64,000 nt of DNA from Paenibacillus sp. W2I17 (GCF_030815985.1 NZ_JAUSXM010000001.1:4960001-5024000), one strand, 5' to 3'. Shown: positions 17,482 through 26,130, counted from the stretch's first letter. Program-made: numbers and translations. The notes: generated from the letters alone by a model not told the origin.

Positions 17482-18375
17482 ATGTATCCGTTTGGGAAAG
17501 GTAAGGCAAGACTTATTCCTTATCTGTATTTGAGCATTCCGTTGTTACTTTATGTCGTGTTTGGCTTCGGTCCATCACTTGTGACGATACTGTTTTCGTT
17601 TACAGATGCTACTGGTGTTCGGGGCCAGGAATGGAGCTTTATCGGCTTTGAAAACTATAAAACATTTTTTGGTGCATCCAATGCTGGAGACCGAATGGAT
17701 GCTATTGGGCGATCCTTATACTTTGCGTTTGCTGTTGTGATCATACAAAATGCAGTGGGTTTGTTTATAGCGATTTTGATCAATAAAAAGCTTAGAGGCG
17801 ATAAATTATATCGCGCGGTATTCTTTTTGCCAGTGGTGCTGGGGGTTACTGTGTCTGGACTCATTTGGCAACTCGTTGCAAATCCGCTGGGCGGACCGGC
17901 CCAGTCCTTTCTGAATTTCTTTGGTACCAGTTCCAACTTTTTTGGCGATTATAATATCGCTTTTGAACTGATTATTTTTGTTCAGATCTGGATGTACATG
18001 GGTTACTCCATGACGATTTTTCTTGCAGGTCTGCAGTCCATTCCGAGCGATCTGTATGAGGCGGGTTACATGGATGGTGCTTCGGGGTGGAAAGCATTTA
18101 CGAACATTACATTCCCCATGATTGCTCCTGCATTCACGGTTAACATGCTCTTGTCTATCATAGGGGCATTGCAAACCTTTGATATTATCTATGTACTTAC
18201 AGGCGGCAAGTTCAATACAACGACGCTTGCGTTTGATGTTTATGCTACGGCATTTGGCACAGGAACGGCTGATTACGGTTTGGCTTCTGCTGTCGCGATG
18301 ATTCAGTTCCTCTTTGTATTTACCATATCGATGGTCGCTTTATTTTACCTTCGCAGAAGAGAGGTGGAAGCGTAA
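17482..18375 (+). CDS. Sugar ABC transporter permease (MalF-like)
   Basis: This 297-residue inner-membrane permease has six predicted membrane segments. The cytoplasmic EAA loop is YEAGYMDGASGWKAFTNITFPM (about residues 192-213), which docks the ATPase. The start is placed at 17482 because AAAGGTG lies eight bases upstream. The in-frame ATG at 17464 has no ribosome site. It forms the translocation channel with the next permease. Its stop TAA shares its last base with the ATG of the next gene (TAATG), indicating coupling. Confidence 0.88.
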   Translation: MYPFGKGKARLIPYLYLSIPLLLYVVFGFGPSLVTILFSFTDATGVRGQEWSFIGFENYKTFFGASNAGDRMDAIGRSLYFAFAVVIIQNAVGLFIAILINKKLRGDKLYRAVFFLPVVLGVTVSGLIWQLVANPLGGPAQSFLNFFGTSSNFFGDYNIAFELIIFVQIWMYMGYSMTIFLAGLQSIPSDLYEAGYMDGASGWKAFTNITFPMIAPAFTVNMLLSIIGALQTFDIIYVLTGGKFNTTTLAFDVYATAFGTGTADYGLASAVAMIQFLFVFTISMVALFYLRRREVEA

Positions 18376-19193
18376 TGAAACAGAGCCAAACGTCCAGAAT
18401 GGTCAGCTACGTTATCGTTCTGCTCATGCTTGCGTTGTACGTTTTCCCTCTATTCTATCTGTTCAATGTATCCATGAAGACACAGACAGAGTATCTGCTC
18501 GATCCTGTAGCTCTTACTGAAGGGATCCGGCTTGAGAACTTTTCCGAAGCATGGAACAAAGGGAACTTCTCTCAGTATATGTGGAACAGTGTGCTCTATA
18601 CAGGGATGTCCACCCTGCTGACGTTGATTTTATCTATATTTGCTGCATTCCCGCTCGCACGCAGATATGTTAAATTCAGCACACTCATTTATATTTTCTT
18701 TCTGATTTCCATGTACCTTCCCAACCCGCTCATTCCGCAGTTTTCCCTGATCAATAATCTGGGTCTTTACAACACCCAAATCGGGTACATCTTATTGAAG
18801 ACGACAGGTACGGGCATTGCCTTTCTCATGTTTGTGGGTTATATCAAATCAATATCGCGTGAACTGGATGAGGCCTCTGCCATGGACGGGTGCGGGTATA
18901 CAAGGTATCTGTTCACCATCCTTGTTCCGTTAATGAAACCAATCCTGGCAACAGGTATTATTCTTACCGCGATTGGTGTATGGAACGATATTATCGGGCC
19001 GACCATTTATTTATCTGATCCGAATTATCAGCCGGTAACCAAAGGACTCTTTACATTTTATGGACAGTACATGAACAACTGGCCGCTGCTCGCCTGTGGC
19101 ATTCTGATTGTTACCTTGCCACTGGTTGTCCTGTATGTTGCTTTGCAACGTTTCATTGTTGGAGGTGCTATGGCAGGGGCTGTTAAATCGTAA
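18375..19193 (+). CDS. Sugar ABC transporter permease (MalG-like)
   Basis: This 272-residue permease with six membrane segments carries an EAA-type loop in LDEASAMDGCGYTRYLFTIL (~residues 162-181) and a C-terminus RFIVGGAMAGAVKS typical of the MalG/CUT1 class. It partners the preceding permease. Its start overlaps the previous stop by one base. It is the last gene of the operon and is followed by a stem-loop. The transported sugar cannot be inferred from the permeases. Confidence 0.9.
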   Translation: MKQSQTSRMVSYVIVLLMLALYVFPLFYLFNVSMKTQTEYLLDPVALTEGIRLENFSEAWNKGNFSQYMWNSVLYTGMSTLLTLILSIFAAFPLARRYVKFSTLIYIFFLISMYLPNPLIPQFSLINNLGLYNTQIGYILLKTTGTGIAFLMFVGYIKSISRELDEASAMDGCGYTRYLFTILVPLMKPILATGIILTAIGVWNDIIGPTIYLSDPNYQPVTKGLFTFYGQYMNNWPLLACGILIVTLPLVVLYVALQRFIVGGAMAGAVKS

Positions 19194-19256
19194 GTTAGAA
19201 TCACTCCGCTTTAACTGAAACGAAAAAAAGTAAGCGATCCAAAAAAACATCATAAG

Positions 19257-19295
19257 AAAGCCACCCTCAACGCTATGAAGGTGGCTTCTATTATT
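19257..19295 (+). terminator. Terminator after the sugar importer operon
   Basis: AAGCCACC pairs with GGTGGCTT around a short loop, with a T-rich tail (CTATTATTTT). It sits between the importer operon and the convergent transferase gene and may serve both. Confidence 0.7.
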
Positions 19296-19313
19296 TTCAT
19301 CGTTATTTTGGTT

Positions 19314-20273
19314 TTATAACTCCACTAACATCAGAATAATGGAGGATAGACACAGACATGTGCTGACTAGATACAGCACACCCACCACCTGATTTTGATT
19401 CAATCCGGCACGCAGCAGTCGATAATGGGCTTGACTTGCATCGGCCTGATAGATCGCTTTACCTTGAATGAAACGTTTGATAACGACAAAGATGTTGTCG
19501 AAGATTGGCACACCCAGCGCCAGAATCGGAATGAAGATGGACAACATGGTTGCTTGTTTGAATGCACCATCCAGAGCGATAACCGCCAGAATGAAGCCAA
19601 GGAACGTAGCGCCTGCATCACCCATGAACACTTTGGCAGGAGCTTTGTTGTACTTCAGATAACCAATCGTTACACCGACCAGAATGATCGACATGAGTGC
19701 GGAATCACTTTGACCTTTGGCAAGTGCCACGATGAACAGGGTGATCGCCGAGATGGCCGATAATCCGCCAGCCAGTCCGTCCATGCCGTCCGAGAAGTTG
19801 ATGACTGTTGTCACCCCGAAGATCCACAGGATCGTGAGAATGAATTGCAGCCAGATTGGAAGCATGACATATTCCGCGTTGAAGGGATTCACGAATCCGG
19901 TGAACGCAATGCCAGAAGCAAATACGAGTACTGCCGCAGAGACCTGTACGAGCATTTTGGGCAGGGCAGGAAAATCTTTGCCTTTTGTTTTGTACCAGTC
20001 GTCGACGGTACCAATCGTTAGCAGAAGCATACCACCAGCTACCAGAGCCGCTGTTTCCCATGTGATTTCTTTGGTCAGAGCAATGTATGTCAGGAAAAAT
20101 CCAGTAAATATCGCGTAACTCGCCGTGAGCGGGATAGGTTGCCTGTGTAGCTTACGCTCCACATCTTCCCGAGGCTTGTCCACAAAATCGAGCCGGTGAG
20201 CCAATCGACCAAGCGGCGGAATAAGCAGAACCACGACAGCAAATGACACTATAAAAGCCAGTATGTATACCAT
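19314..20273 (-). CDS. tagO: Undecaprenyl-phosphate N-acetylglucosaminyl 1-phosphate transferase (TagO/WecA family)
   Basis: This polytopic membrane enzyme of ~319 residues would transfer GlcNAc-1-phosphate from UDP-GlcNAc to undecaprenyl phosphate, the first step of wall teichoic acid or other lipid-linked surface polymers. Family motifs are visible: VDKP near the first loop, TVDDWYKTKGKDFPALPK, NFSDGMDGLAGG with the catalytic Asp pair, and KVFMGDAGATFLG. The frame extends upstream to 20348, but a promoter (TCGACA/TATAAT) lies within that extension, so ATG at 20273 is preferred. No clear ribosome site is seen, and the exact start is uncertain. B. subtilis TagO is somewhat longer. Confidence 0.82.
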   Translation of the reverse strand: MVYILAFIVSFAVVVLLIPPLGRLAHRLDFVDKPREDVERKLHRQPIPLTASYAIFTGFFLTYIALTKEITWETAALVAGGMLLLTIGTVDDWYKTKGKDFPALPKMLVQVSAAVLVFASGIAFTGFVNPFNAEYVMLPIWLQFILTILWIFGVTTVINFSDGMDGLAGGLSAISAITLFIVALAKGQSDSALMSIILVGVTIGYLKYNKAPAKVFMGDAGATFLGFILAVIALDGAFKQATMLSIFIPILALGVPIFDNIFVVIKRFIQGKAIYQADASQAHYRLLRAGLNQNQVVGVLYLVSTCLCLSSIILMLVEL

Positions 20274-20312
20274 AAACTCGCTTGTTTCACTCCCATCTAC
20301 CAATTTCCCCTT

Positions 20313-20342
20313 ATTATACGAGTTAAACAGGAAATCTGTCGA
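20313..20342 (-). promoter_or_regulatory. SigA-type promoter of the tagO-like gene
   Basis: On the minus strand, TCGACA (-35) and TATAAT (-10) are separated by 18 bases, 40 bases upstream of the chosen ATG. This overlaps the upstream in-frame extension and argues against a longer protein. Confidence 0.6.
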
Positions 20343-20391
20343 TGTCATTATTGTAACCAGACGTACGCAAAGGTGAGCAAAAGTTCAGGTT

Positions 20392-21207
20392 TTATTGTAT
20401 TTGAGGAAGATAGGAGCAGAAATAATGTTTTACGGCTTCTGCATGATATCCATCATCACCTTGCCAGGTTGCTGCAAAGACAAAATCACTGGAACCACCT
20501 TTGCGTTTTCTCGGTTTATCTCCAGGAGTCAGTATGCCGGCTGCCGCCCAGATTTCCAGCAGGGCATCTCGCTCCTGTTTGCTGGAAGGGAAGAGATCCT
20601 TCCACTTTTTCTCAAGTGAGCGAGCACTGTCTTTGGGGTCTTCCGTCTGAGCTGCTTCAAGCAGGTTGACCAGGATGGCTTGGTCTTCAGGAGTTACTTC
20701 ATAGTTTGCATCGTTGTCCTGAAGCAGTAATTCCAGATCCATCAGGCAATAGAGAAGCCAGCCGTGACGCACGCCGCCCCACTTGATCCGTTCAAAATTA
20801 AGGACGTTTAAGTCGACGTTGAAATATTCCTTGTCTGACTGCAAACGCAGGAAGTTACAATCCCCACAGGCACTGGTGTTAGGGTGAAGGGCAGGGCGTT
20901 CCGCATAGGCGTGTAAAGGCATGTTCGATGTTAAAGCCCAGCTGGATAATGCGCTGCGTAGATAGACTTTTTTGGTGGACAGACTATGTAAAAAGGCCGA
21001 AATCACCCGTTCCTTAAACGAGTCATCCTGATGCATGTCGTATAGACGCTGGACAATCTCGTCATGCGTGATCGTGAGTGGATCGAACATGACACCTTTG
21101 CTTTTGGCATATTCAAATTCATCTCCGGAGAAGGGTAGAGAGGTTGTTTTCCAGCCACCACCTCCCCAGAAGGTGCTCAGCAGTATCTTTGCCGCTTTTT
21201 TGTCCAT
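20392..21207 (-). CDS. Conserved hypothetical cytosolic protein
   Basis: I do not recognise this 271-residue protein. It is soluble, with a GGGGW segment near the N-terminus, a CGDC pair in SACGDCNFLR (about residue 115) that could bind metal or form a disulfide, and a Lys/Arg-rich patch near the C-terminus (DKPRKRKGGSSDFVF). The start at 21207 has GGAGG eight bases upstream. The ATG at 21243 lacks this. It lies downstream of, and co-oriented with, the ArsR-type regulator gene. No membrane segment or signal peptide is evident. Confidence 0.6.
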   Translation of the reverse strand: MDKKAAKILLSTFWGGGGWKTTSLPFSGDEFEYAKSKGVMFDPLTITHDEIVQRLYDMHQDDSFKERVISAFLHSLSTKKVYLRSALSSWALTSNMPLHAYAERPALHPNTSACGDCNFLRLQSDKEYFNVDLNVLNFERIKWGGVRHGWLLYCLMDLELLLQDNDANYEVTPEDQAILVNLLEAAQTEDPKDSARSLEKKWKDLFPSSKQERDALLEIWAAAGILTPGDKPRKRKGGSSDFVFAATWQGDDGYHAEAVKHYFCSYLPQIQ

Positions 21208-21276
21208 ATGGTTAGCCTCCTTTATGGGAATTGCGATCATCATGAAAGTAGTTCTTCAATCTCAAACCTGCTTACT

Positions 21277-21594
21277 TTAATATACGTATTCCTCGGTTGA
21301 ATTCAGAATCATCTCGACGAGGCCTGGAAAACGTGCGTTTAATTCTTCCTTTCGTAGGGAGTAAAAGTGCTGTTTACCTTCAATGCGTGGCTGGATCACG
21401 CCAGCTTCACGTAAAATTTTGATGTGATGGGACAACGTGGATTTGGAAATATGGTCTACTTCGAAGGCGGAACAGTTTTTCTCGCCAGAGCTGGCCAGAC
21501 AGTGTGCAATTTTCATGCGGATCGGATCGCCCAATGCATTGCAGACCGTGGTCAGCTTCAATTCCGAAGCCATAGGTATCGTTGGAGTTCTCAT
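21277..21594 (-). CDS. ArsR/SmtB-family winged-helix regulator
   Basis: This small repressor is 105 residues from ATG at 21594. The recognition helix is in HISKSTLSHHIKILREAGV and the wing is IQPRIEGKQHFYSLRKEEL, characteristic of ArsR proteins. There is no CxCxxC metal-binding motif, although single Cys residues occur (CNALGDP, HCLAS, KNCSAF), so the signal may not be a metal. The start is uncertain: a TTG at 21630 is in frame, and no clear ribosome site is seen for either. It is divergent from the SnoaL-like gene, with two similar palindromes between them that probably are its operators. Confidence 0.82.
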   Translation of the reverse strand: MRTPTIPMASELKLTTVCNALGDPIRMKIAHCLASSGEKNCSAFEVDHISKSTLSHHIKILREAGVIQPRIEGKQHFYSLRKEELNARFPGLVEMILNSTEEYVY

Positions 21595-21630
21595 ATCTAT
21601 GACGTTAGCATATTCGGCTGTACCTTTCAA

Positions 21631-21650
21631 TGTTTGAAAAATTTCGAACT
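21631..21650. promoter_or_regulatory. ArsR-type operator candidate 1
   Basis: TGTTTGAA-AAAT-TTCGAACT is an imperfect 8+4+8 inverted repeat (6 of 8 arm positions complementary). It has the same architecture as the perfect palindrome 65 bases downstream. Confidence 0.55.
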
Positions 21651-21695
21651 ATCTCTTGCAGGCAGTATAAGAAGTATGATACATTTCTTTTCAAT

Positions 21696-21715
21696 AGTTC
21701 GAAAATATTCGAACT
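21696..21715. promoter_or_regulatory. ArsR-type operator candidate 2
   Basis: AGTTCGAA-AATA-TTCGAACT is a perfect 8+4+8 palindrome 42 bases before the SnoaL-like gene's ATG, in the divergent gap with the ArsR gene. Confidence 0.7.
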
Positions 21716-21756
21716 GAAAGATTGGAAAACGGCTTTTTATTTTAGGAGGAATATAA

Positions 21757-22146
21757 ATGAGTACTATGAGTACCACTACACTGTTGAACAACTATTTCCG
21801 TTTATTTGATGCTTCACGTACAGACGAGCGCGCCATGCAGGACTTATTGTCCCTGTTTACACCTGACGCAGAGATTGTGCTTAACGGCACCAGCCGAACA
21901 GGATTCGATGGTTTTATGAAAGCTTTCTACGAATACAATAAGGATGTTAAACATATGTGGGACGCGTGGGTGCAACAGCCTGACGGCAGCTACCAAACTA
22001 ACTGGGCGGTGTGCGGACAAGCGGCAGACGGAACGGTATATGCCAAAGCAGGCATTGATATCGCGCGAGTAAATGATGCGGGGCAGATTGTGTATCTGGA
22101 GAATGTACAGGCCGATCAGAATGCGTTCAGCAAGTATAATCAGTAA
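21757..22146 (+). CDS. SnoaL-like / NTF2-like domain protein
   Basis: This 129-residue single-domain protein has the cone-shaped NTF2/SnoaL pattern: an N-terminal helix LLNNYFRLFDASRT, then SLFTPDAEIVLNGTSRTGFDGFMKAFYEY and a closing beta sheet DIARVNDAGQIVYLENVQ. Such proteins bind or isomerise small molecules. Many are of unknown substrate. AGGAGGA lies eight bases before ATG. It is divergent from the ArsR-type gene and sits behind its putative operators, so it is probably the regulated target. Confidence 0.75.
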   Translation: MSTMSTTTLLNNYFRLFDASRTDERAMQDLLSLFTPDAEIVLNGTSRTGFDGFMKAFYEYNKDVKHMWDAWVQQPDGSYQTNWAVCGQAADGTVYAKAGIDIARVNDAGQIVYLENVQADQNAFSKYNQ

Positions 22147-22209
22147 TTAAAATCTAGGATTTCAGTTCTATAGTTGTTAGAAATCTGAATCCATAAAAGA
22201 TAGGAAACC

Positions 22210-22246
22210 TTAACTCCACCGTTTTTTCAAGCTGTGGGGTTTTGTT
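22210..22246 (+). terminator. Terminator after the SnoaL-like gene
   Basis: AACTCCAC pairs with GTGGGGTT (one G-T pair) around a ~16-base loop, followed by TTTGTT. Confidence 0.6.
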
Positions 22247-22334
22247 ATGCTCAATCATTCTTTTTAGGGTAGGATTAGAGTATAGGGATGAACGTTATAA
22301 TTCTTATTTGTTGGAATAAAGAGGAGTGAACTAC

Positions 22335-22856
22335 ATGAACGAAGTTGGGAAACGAAACGTCATGGAACCTTTAGAGGTCATACCCATGGTCGGCATTGGA
22401 CCATTTAAGTTGGGAATGAGTAAACCAGAGGTAGAAGAGATCATCGAGCGCATCACCCCGGAGATTAGTCAGCTCTATAACCGATTGGAGTATAATTTGG
22501 AACATAAACTCTATTTCATTGAAGTAAGTAATCCACACGATTATCCACCTGATGAATCTGATGTTGTCCTTACATATGATAATATTGATGTTTTTCGAAC
22601 AAAGGCTGATGATCTCGTTAAGCTAATAGATAGTAAGACACCATATACTCGAGACATCGATGCGGAGTTGGGATTTTCTTTTATTTTCAAAGACATCCAA
22701 TTGGCTTTGTGGAGACCTAGCGTGATGACCGAAGAAATGTTGAATTCAGTTGAGTTTCTGACCGAGTTTTCGCCAGAGAATCAGGAACTGGAAAAGAGAT
22801 TTTTCTATTTTAGGACGGTTGCTGTGGCGTCCCCTGGATACTTTAATAGAACATAA
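22335..22856 (+). CDS. Hypothetical protein with GxFKLGM motif
   Basis: This 173-residue soluble protein of unknown function has an N-terminal GIGPFKLGMSKPEVEEII segment. Similar G-x-x-x-L-G-M-s-x-x-E/D-V stretches occur in several uncharacterised Bacillota proteins. The rest is mixed alpha/beta with a central VVLTYDNIDVFRTKADDL. ATG at 22335 is chosen because GAGGAG lies eight bases upstream. The GTG at 22326 would overlap that site. No signal peptide. It is monocistronic, followed by a stem-loop. Confidence 0.6.
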   Translation: MNEVGKRNVMEPLEVIPMVGIGPFKLGMSKPEVEEIIERITPEISQLYNRLEYNLEHKLYFIEVSNPHDYPPDESDVVLTYDNIDVFRTKADDLVKLIDSKTPYTRDIDAELGFSFIFKDIQLALWRPSVMTEEMLNSVEFLTEFSPENQELEKRFFYFRTVAVASPGYFNRT

Positions 22857-22927
22857 AAGGAAGCTCCAAGTATGCTGAGAGATATATTGATCCAATCTAA
22901 ATAGAGTTTATATAGTCTGTGCATGAA

Positions 22928-22976
22928 AAAAAGCCCATCCCATATGGACATAACCATGGCGGGGTGGGCCTCTTTA
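22928..22976 (+). terminator. Stem-loop terminator after the GxFKLGM gene
   Basis: GCCCATCCC pairs with GGGTGGGC (near-perfect), followed by CTCTTT, with an A run upstream that could serve as a T run on the minus strand. It directly precedes the first 195-bp palindromic element. Confidence 0.65.
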
Positions 22977-23158
22977 ACTTACGGCATCTCGTATTAATTC
23001 TAACGAACTGTACACACGCTATTGGAGGGTATTTGGAGAAAATAATTTTCTAACGAACCAGAAACACGTTATTAGGCTCCATTTTCAGTTCTTGTGCAGG
23101 TTTTTACCCTTGTAAGCTATATAAGGTGGCCCATGGACCTATGTCAAAAAAGTAGACA

Positions 23159-24023
23159 CTACGCTGCGGATTTGTCCGTAAATTTCATCGCAAAACGAGC
23201 AGGGGAAAGATACCCTAGCGCGCCATGCATTCGCTTGCGGTTGTAATAGAACTCAATGTACTGGTAGATGGCAGTATAAGCCTCTTCCGGTGTCTTAAAA
23301 CGAGGGTTGCAGTAAATGAGTTCCTTCTTTAAAATACTGTGCCACGACTCAATACAGGCGTTATCATAACAGTTTCCTCGTCGGCTCATGCTTGATTCCA
23401 TTCCGTATGATTTTAGTTGCTCCACATATTCTTTTGACGTGTATTGAGAGCCCGCGATCCGAGTGATGGAGTAATCCCGGAGCAGGGCGTTTGGCCTTGT
23501 AAGCTTCCTCCAGTGCACCCATCACCAAACTGGTTTCCATATGGTTATATAGACGCCAGCCTACAATTTCACGTGTGCACAAATCCAGAACGCTGGCGAG
23601 ATATAGGCGACCTCCTCGGCAAGGAATGTAGGTGATGTCGGTAACCCATACCGTATTCGGTTTGGACGTTTTAAATTGCTGATTCAGCGTATTTGGTGCA
23701 AGGGGATGGTCGTGTTTGGAATCCGTAGTCTGAACGCGATATTTGGGCATGACCACAGAACGTAGATTCATTTGACGCATGTATATACTGACGGTACGGG
23801 AAGAGATTCGCAACCCTTCTAAATGGAGCAGATACGTAATTTTAGGGCTTCCACACCGCATCTGGTGGTCGTAAAAATGATACCGAATACGCTTCATGAC
23901 CTCGTCTTTGCGGTTCTGTCGCATGCTGGTTCGGTCCATTCGCCATTTGTAATATCCGCTCCGTGATACTTGAAAGGTACTGCACATCTTCTCCAAAGAA
24001 AACTCGGAGCGATGGTCTTCCAC
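23159..24023 (-). pseudogene. IS3-family transposase OrfB, frameshifted
   Basis: Two overlapping reading frames together make a complete DDE transposase of ~288 residues. The N-terminal part has FQVSRSGYYKW, the first Asp in VWVTDITYIP and the second in HHSDRG. One extra base near 23450-23453 then shifts the frame. The other frame continues with SQYTSKEYVEQL and the catalytic Glu in NACIESWHS, to the end. The break separates the second Asp from the Glu, so no functional catalytic core is made unless the shift is a sequencing error. In an intact copy it would be made as a fusion with OrfA by -1 frameshifting. Confidence 0.85.
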
Positions 24024-24034
24024 AAACTGAAATC

Positions 24035-24352
24035 TTAGCTCTTTGGTTTGCTGAAGATGTGCACTGCTTTTTTTACAATCGCCAGTTCTTCTTGTGTATC
24101 CGCAAGCGTGTGCTCTTTCTCTTGAAGCAACCGGCGCATCTCTTGGAGCTCTGCTTCCAGTTCCTTCACTCGATCTACACTGGCAACAGGCTCATGTTTT
24201 AGTTCGCGGTACTTACTCATCCATTGGTGCAACGTACTTTTTGGAATGTTGAGTTCTTCTGTCAAATCTCCAAGTGTCTTCGTCTGCTCTTGAATGAATT
24301 TGACCGTTTGTTTCTTGAATTCTTCGTTATATCGTTGCCGCTGTTCTCCCAT
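24035..24352 (-). CDS. IS3-family transposase OrfA
   Basis: This 105-residue protein has an N-terminal helix-turn-helix (YNEEFKKQTVKFIQEQTKTLGDLTEELNIPKSTLHQWMSKYRE) followed by a leucine-zipper coiled coil (about residues 60-95), the standard OrfA plan. GGAGG lies seven bases before ATG. Near its 3' end an A7G slippery run (minus strand, ~24068-24075) would allow a -1 shift into the orfB frame. The shifted frame does read directly into OrfB (SAHLQQTKELRFQFVEDHRSE). Confidence 0.88.
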   Translation of the reverse strand: MGEQRQRYNEEFKKQTVKFIQEQTKTLGDLTEELNIPKSTLHQWMSKYRELKHEPVASVDRVKELEAELQEMRRLLQEKEHTLADTQEELAIVKKAVHIFSKPKS

Positions 24353-24537
24353 GTGGACACCTCCGTTAGTCTTATTATCCTTCCGTCCGTTAACGGGTGT
24401 CCACTTTTTATTCTAGCTCCACCAGGTTCGTTAGATTTTGAAAACATGCTAAAAGCTTCAAATAAGACGTCTACGATTCGTTAGCCTATTCCGGTTCGAC
24501 TTTTTGAATCTCCGACGTGAAACATCCCACGCCTTCC

Positions 24538-26088
24538 CTACCCCTGCATCGTCTTATTCTGAAAAGCAGCGATATCCGCATACTCCTCTTCAAACTTACG
24601 GGAGATGCGGATGAAGATCGGTAGCAGTTCTCGGTAGACGCGGACACTCTCCGGGTCAGGCTGGTGACGATGTGTTGATCCGATCATGCCGGAGACGGCG
24701 CTCAGGGAATCGATGCGGCCAAGGGCGTACAAGCCCAGTACGGCTGCGCCGAGACAGGAGCTTTCGATACTTTCAGGAATGATAACATCCTGATCGAAAA
24801 TATCGGCCATCATCTGACGCCACAACTCAGAGCGGGCGAAGCCGCCTGTGGCTTGGATTTTTTTCGGCCGACCAATCTTTTCTTCAATCGCCAGCATGAC
24901 CGTGTACAGGTTAAACAACACACCCTCAAGTGCAGCGCGAATCATATGTTCCTTCTTATGGTGCAGCGTCAGGCCGAAGAACGAGCCGCGTGCGTTCGGA
25001 TTCCAGAGCGGAGCCCGCTCACCTGTCATGTACGGATGGAACAAGAGACCTTCCGAACCGGGAGGTACATTTTCGGCAACACGAGTGAGCACTTCATATG
25101 GATCGATGCCAAGTCGCTTGGCCGTTTCCACCTCGGAAGCCGCAAACTCGTCCCGAATCCAGCGGAAAATAACACCGCCGTTGTTCACTGGTCCACCAAT
25201 CACCCAGGCATCCTCCGTGAGCGCATAACAGAAGAAACGTCCTTTTGGATCGGTCACCGGTTTGTCTACGACTGTACGAATTGCTCCACTGGTACCAATG
25301 GTTACGGCCACGACGCCTGGATCAATGGCGTTCACGCCCAGATTGGAGAGCACACCATCACTGGCCCCGATGACAAACGGTGTGGTGACCGCAATGCCCA
25401 TCTCCTTGGCGTACTCCGGGTGCAATCCATGTTTCAGCACATGTGTGGTCGGTACCAATCGGGACAGATGTTCCGGGGTAATGCCCGCCACATGGAGCGC
25501 TTCTGCATCCCAGTCGAGTTTTTCCAGATTCATGAGTCCGGTGGCTGAGGCCATCGAGTGATCAATGACGTATTCAGAAAATAATTTGTAGAAGACATAT
25601 TCTTTCATGGATATGAATTTGTATGTCTGTCTGAAAAGTTCTGGTTGATCCCGGGTGAGCCACATGATCTTGGTGAGTGGGGACATCGGATGAATCGGCG
25701 TACCTGTTCTCAGATAGATTTCGTGACCATTCATCTCCGATTTGAGTGATTCGGTCCACTCGGCACTACGATTATCTGCCCAAGTCATGGCCCGCATCAG
25801 CGGTTTGCCGCGTTGATCGACAGGCAGAATACTGTGCATGGCCGAACTGAACGATACAAACAGGATATCCTCTGGCTTCACTCCCGCTTTGGAAGTGGCC
25901 TGTTTAACTGACTCGATGACTGCTTTGAAAATATCTTCCGCATCCTGCTCCGCAATCGCAGGTGTGGGGGTGTGTAGCGGATAATCGGCACTGCCTTGAG
26001 CCACAATGGTTCCGTTCTGTTCGAACAAGACGGCCTTGGTGGAGGTCGTGCCGATATCTACGCCGATCATATAGGGTGAAGAAGCCAT
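24538..26088 (-). CDS. gntK: FGGY-family carbohydrate kinase, gluconokinase type
   Basis: This 516-residue cytosolic kinase has the FGGY N-terminal phosphate motif MIGVDIGTTSTKAVLFE, the substrate-region AMTWADNRSAEW, IGASDGVLSNLGVNAIDPG, and the C-terminal ATP-binding ATGGFARSELWRQMMADIF. The segment DYPLHTPTPAIAEQDAEDIF strongly recalls B. subtilis GntK, so phosphorylation of D-gluconate to 6-phosphogluconate is the best guess. A related sugar acid or pentulose cannot be excluded. It lies downstream of, and co-oriented with, a sugar ABC importer, separated by a 266-base structured gap. No gntR, gntP or gntZ is adjacent, unlike the B. subtilis operon. Confidence 0.82.
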   Translation of the reverse strand: MASSPYMIGVDIGTTSTKAVLFEQNGTIVAQGSADYPLHTPTPAIAEQDAEDIFKAVIESVKQATSKAGVKPEDILFVSFSSAMHSILPVDQRGKPLMRAMTWADNRSAEWTESLKSEMNGHEIYLRTGTPIHPMSPLTKIMWLTRDQPELFRQTYKFISMKEYVFYKLFSEYVIDHSMASATGLMNLEKLDWDAEALHVAGITPEHLSRLVPTTHVLKHGLHPEYAKEMGIAVTTPFVIGASDGVLSNLGVNAIDPGVVAVTIGTSGAIRTVVDKPVTDPKGRFFCYALTEDAWVIGGPVNNGGVIFRWIRDEFAASEVETAKRLGIDPYEVLTRVAENVPPGSEGLLFHPYMTGERAPLWNPNARGSFFGLTLHHKKEHMIRAALEGVLFNLYTVMLAIEEKIGRPKKIQATGGFARSELWRQMMADIFDQDVIIPESIESSCLGAAVLGLYALGRIDSLSAVSGMIGSTHRHQPDPESVRVYRELLPIFIRISRKFEEEYADIAAFQNKTMQG

Positions 26089-26130
26089 TTTGTCATCCCT
26101 CTTTCTTGAATATATAAGTGAAATGAATGC

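Larger units (their letters stand above)
23134..24421 (-). mobile_element. IS3-family insertion sequence, degenerate
   Basis: The element is 1288 bases with imperfect ~25-base terminal inverted repeats. The left end starts TGGACCTATGTC, and the right end, read inward, starts TGGAGCTAGAAT; both run on to AAAAAGT-R-GACAC. The flanks are CCA on both sides (23131-23133 and 24422-24424), a 3-base target duplication. It carries orfA and a frameshifted orfB on the minus strand. It inserted into a non-coding palindromic element and disrupts no gene. Confidence 0.9.
23000..24484. repeat. Four-box palindromic intergenic element, copy 1 (interrupted by the IS)
   Basis: Boxes CTAACGAA lie at 23000-23007 and 23050-23057 on the plus strand; reverse-complement boxes TTCGTTAG lie at 24427-24434 and 24477-24484. 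Box spacing is 50 within each pair. Subtracting the 1288-base IS and its 3-base target duplication gives 78 bases between the inner boxes, close to the 79 of the other two copies. The boxes are followed by a weakly conserved AGACAC-CTTATT part. The third box's repeat unit is split by the IS, and its CTTAT half lies left of the IS at ~23118-23130. Confidence 0.8.
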
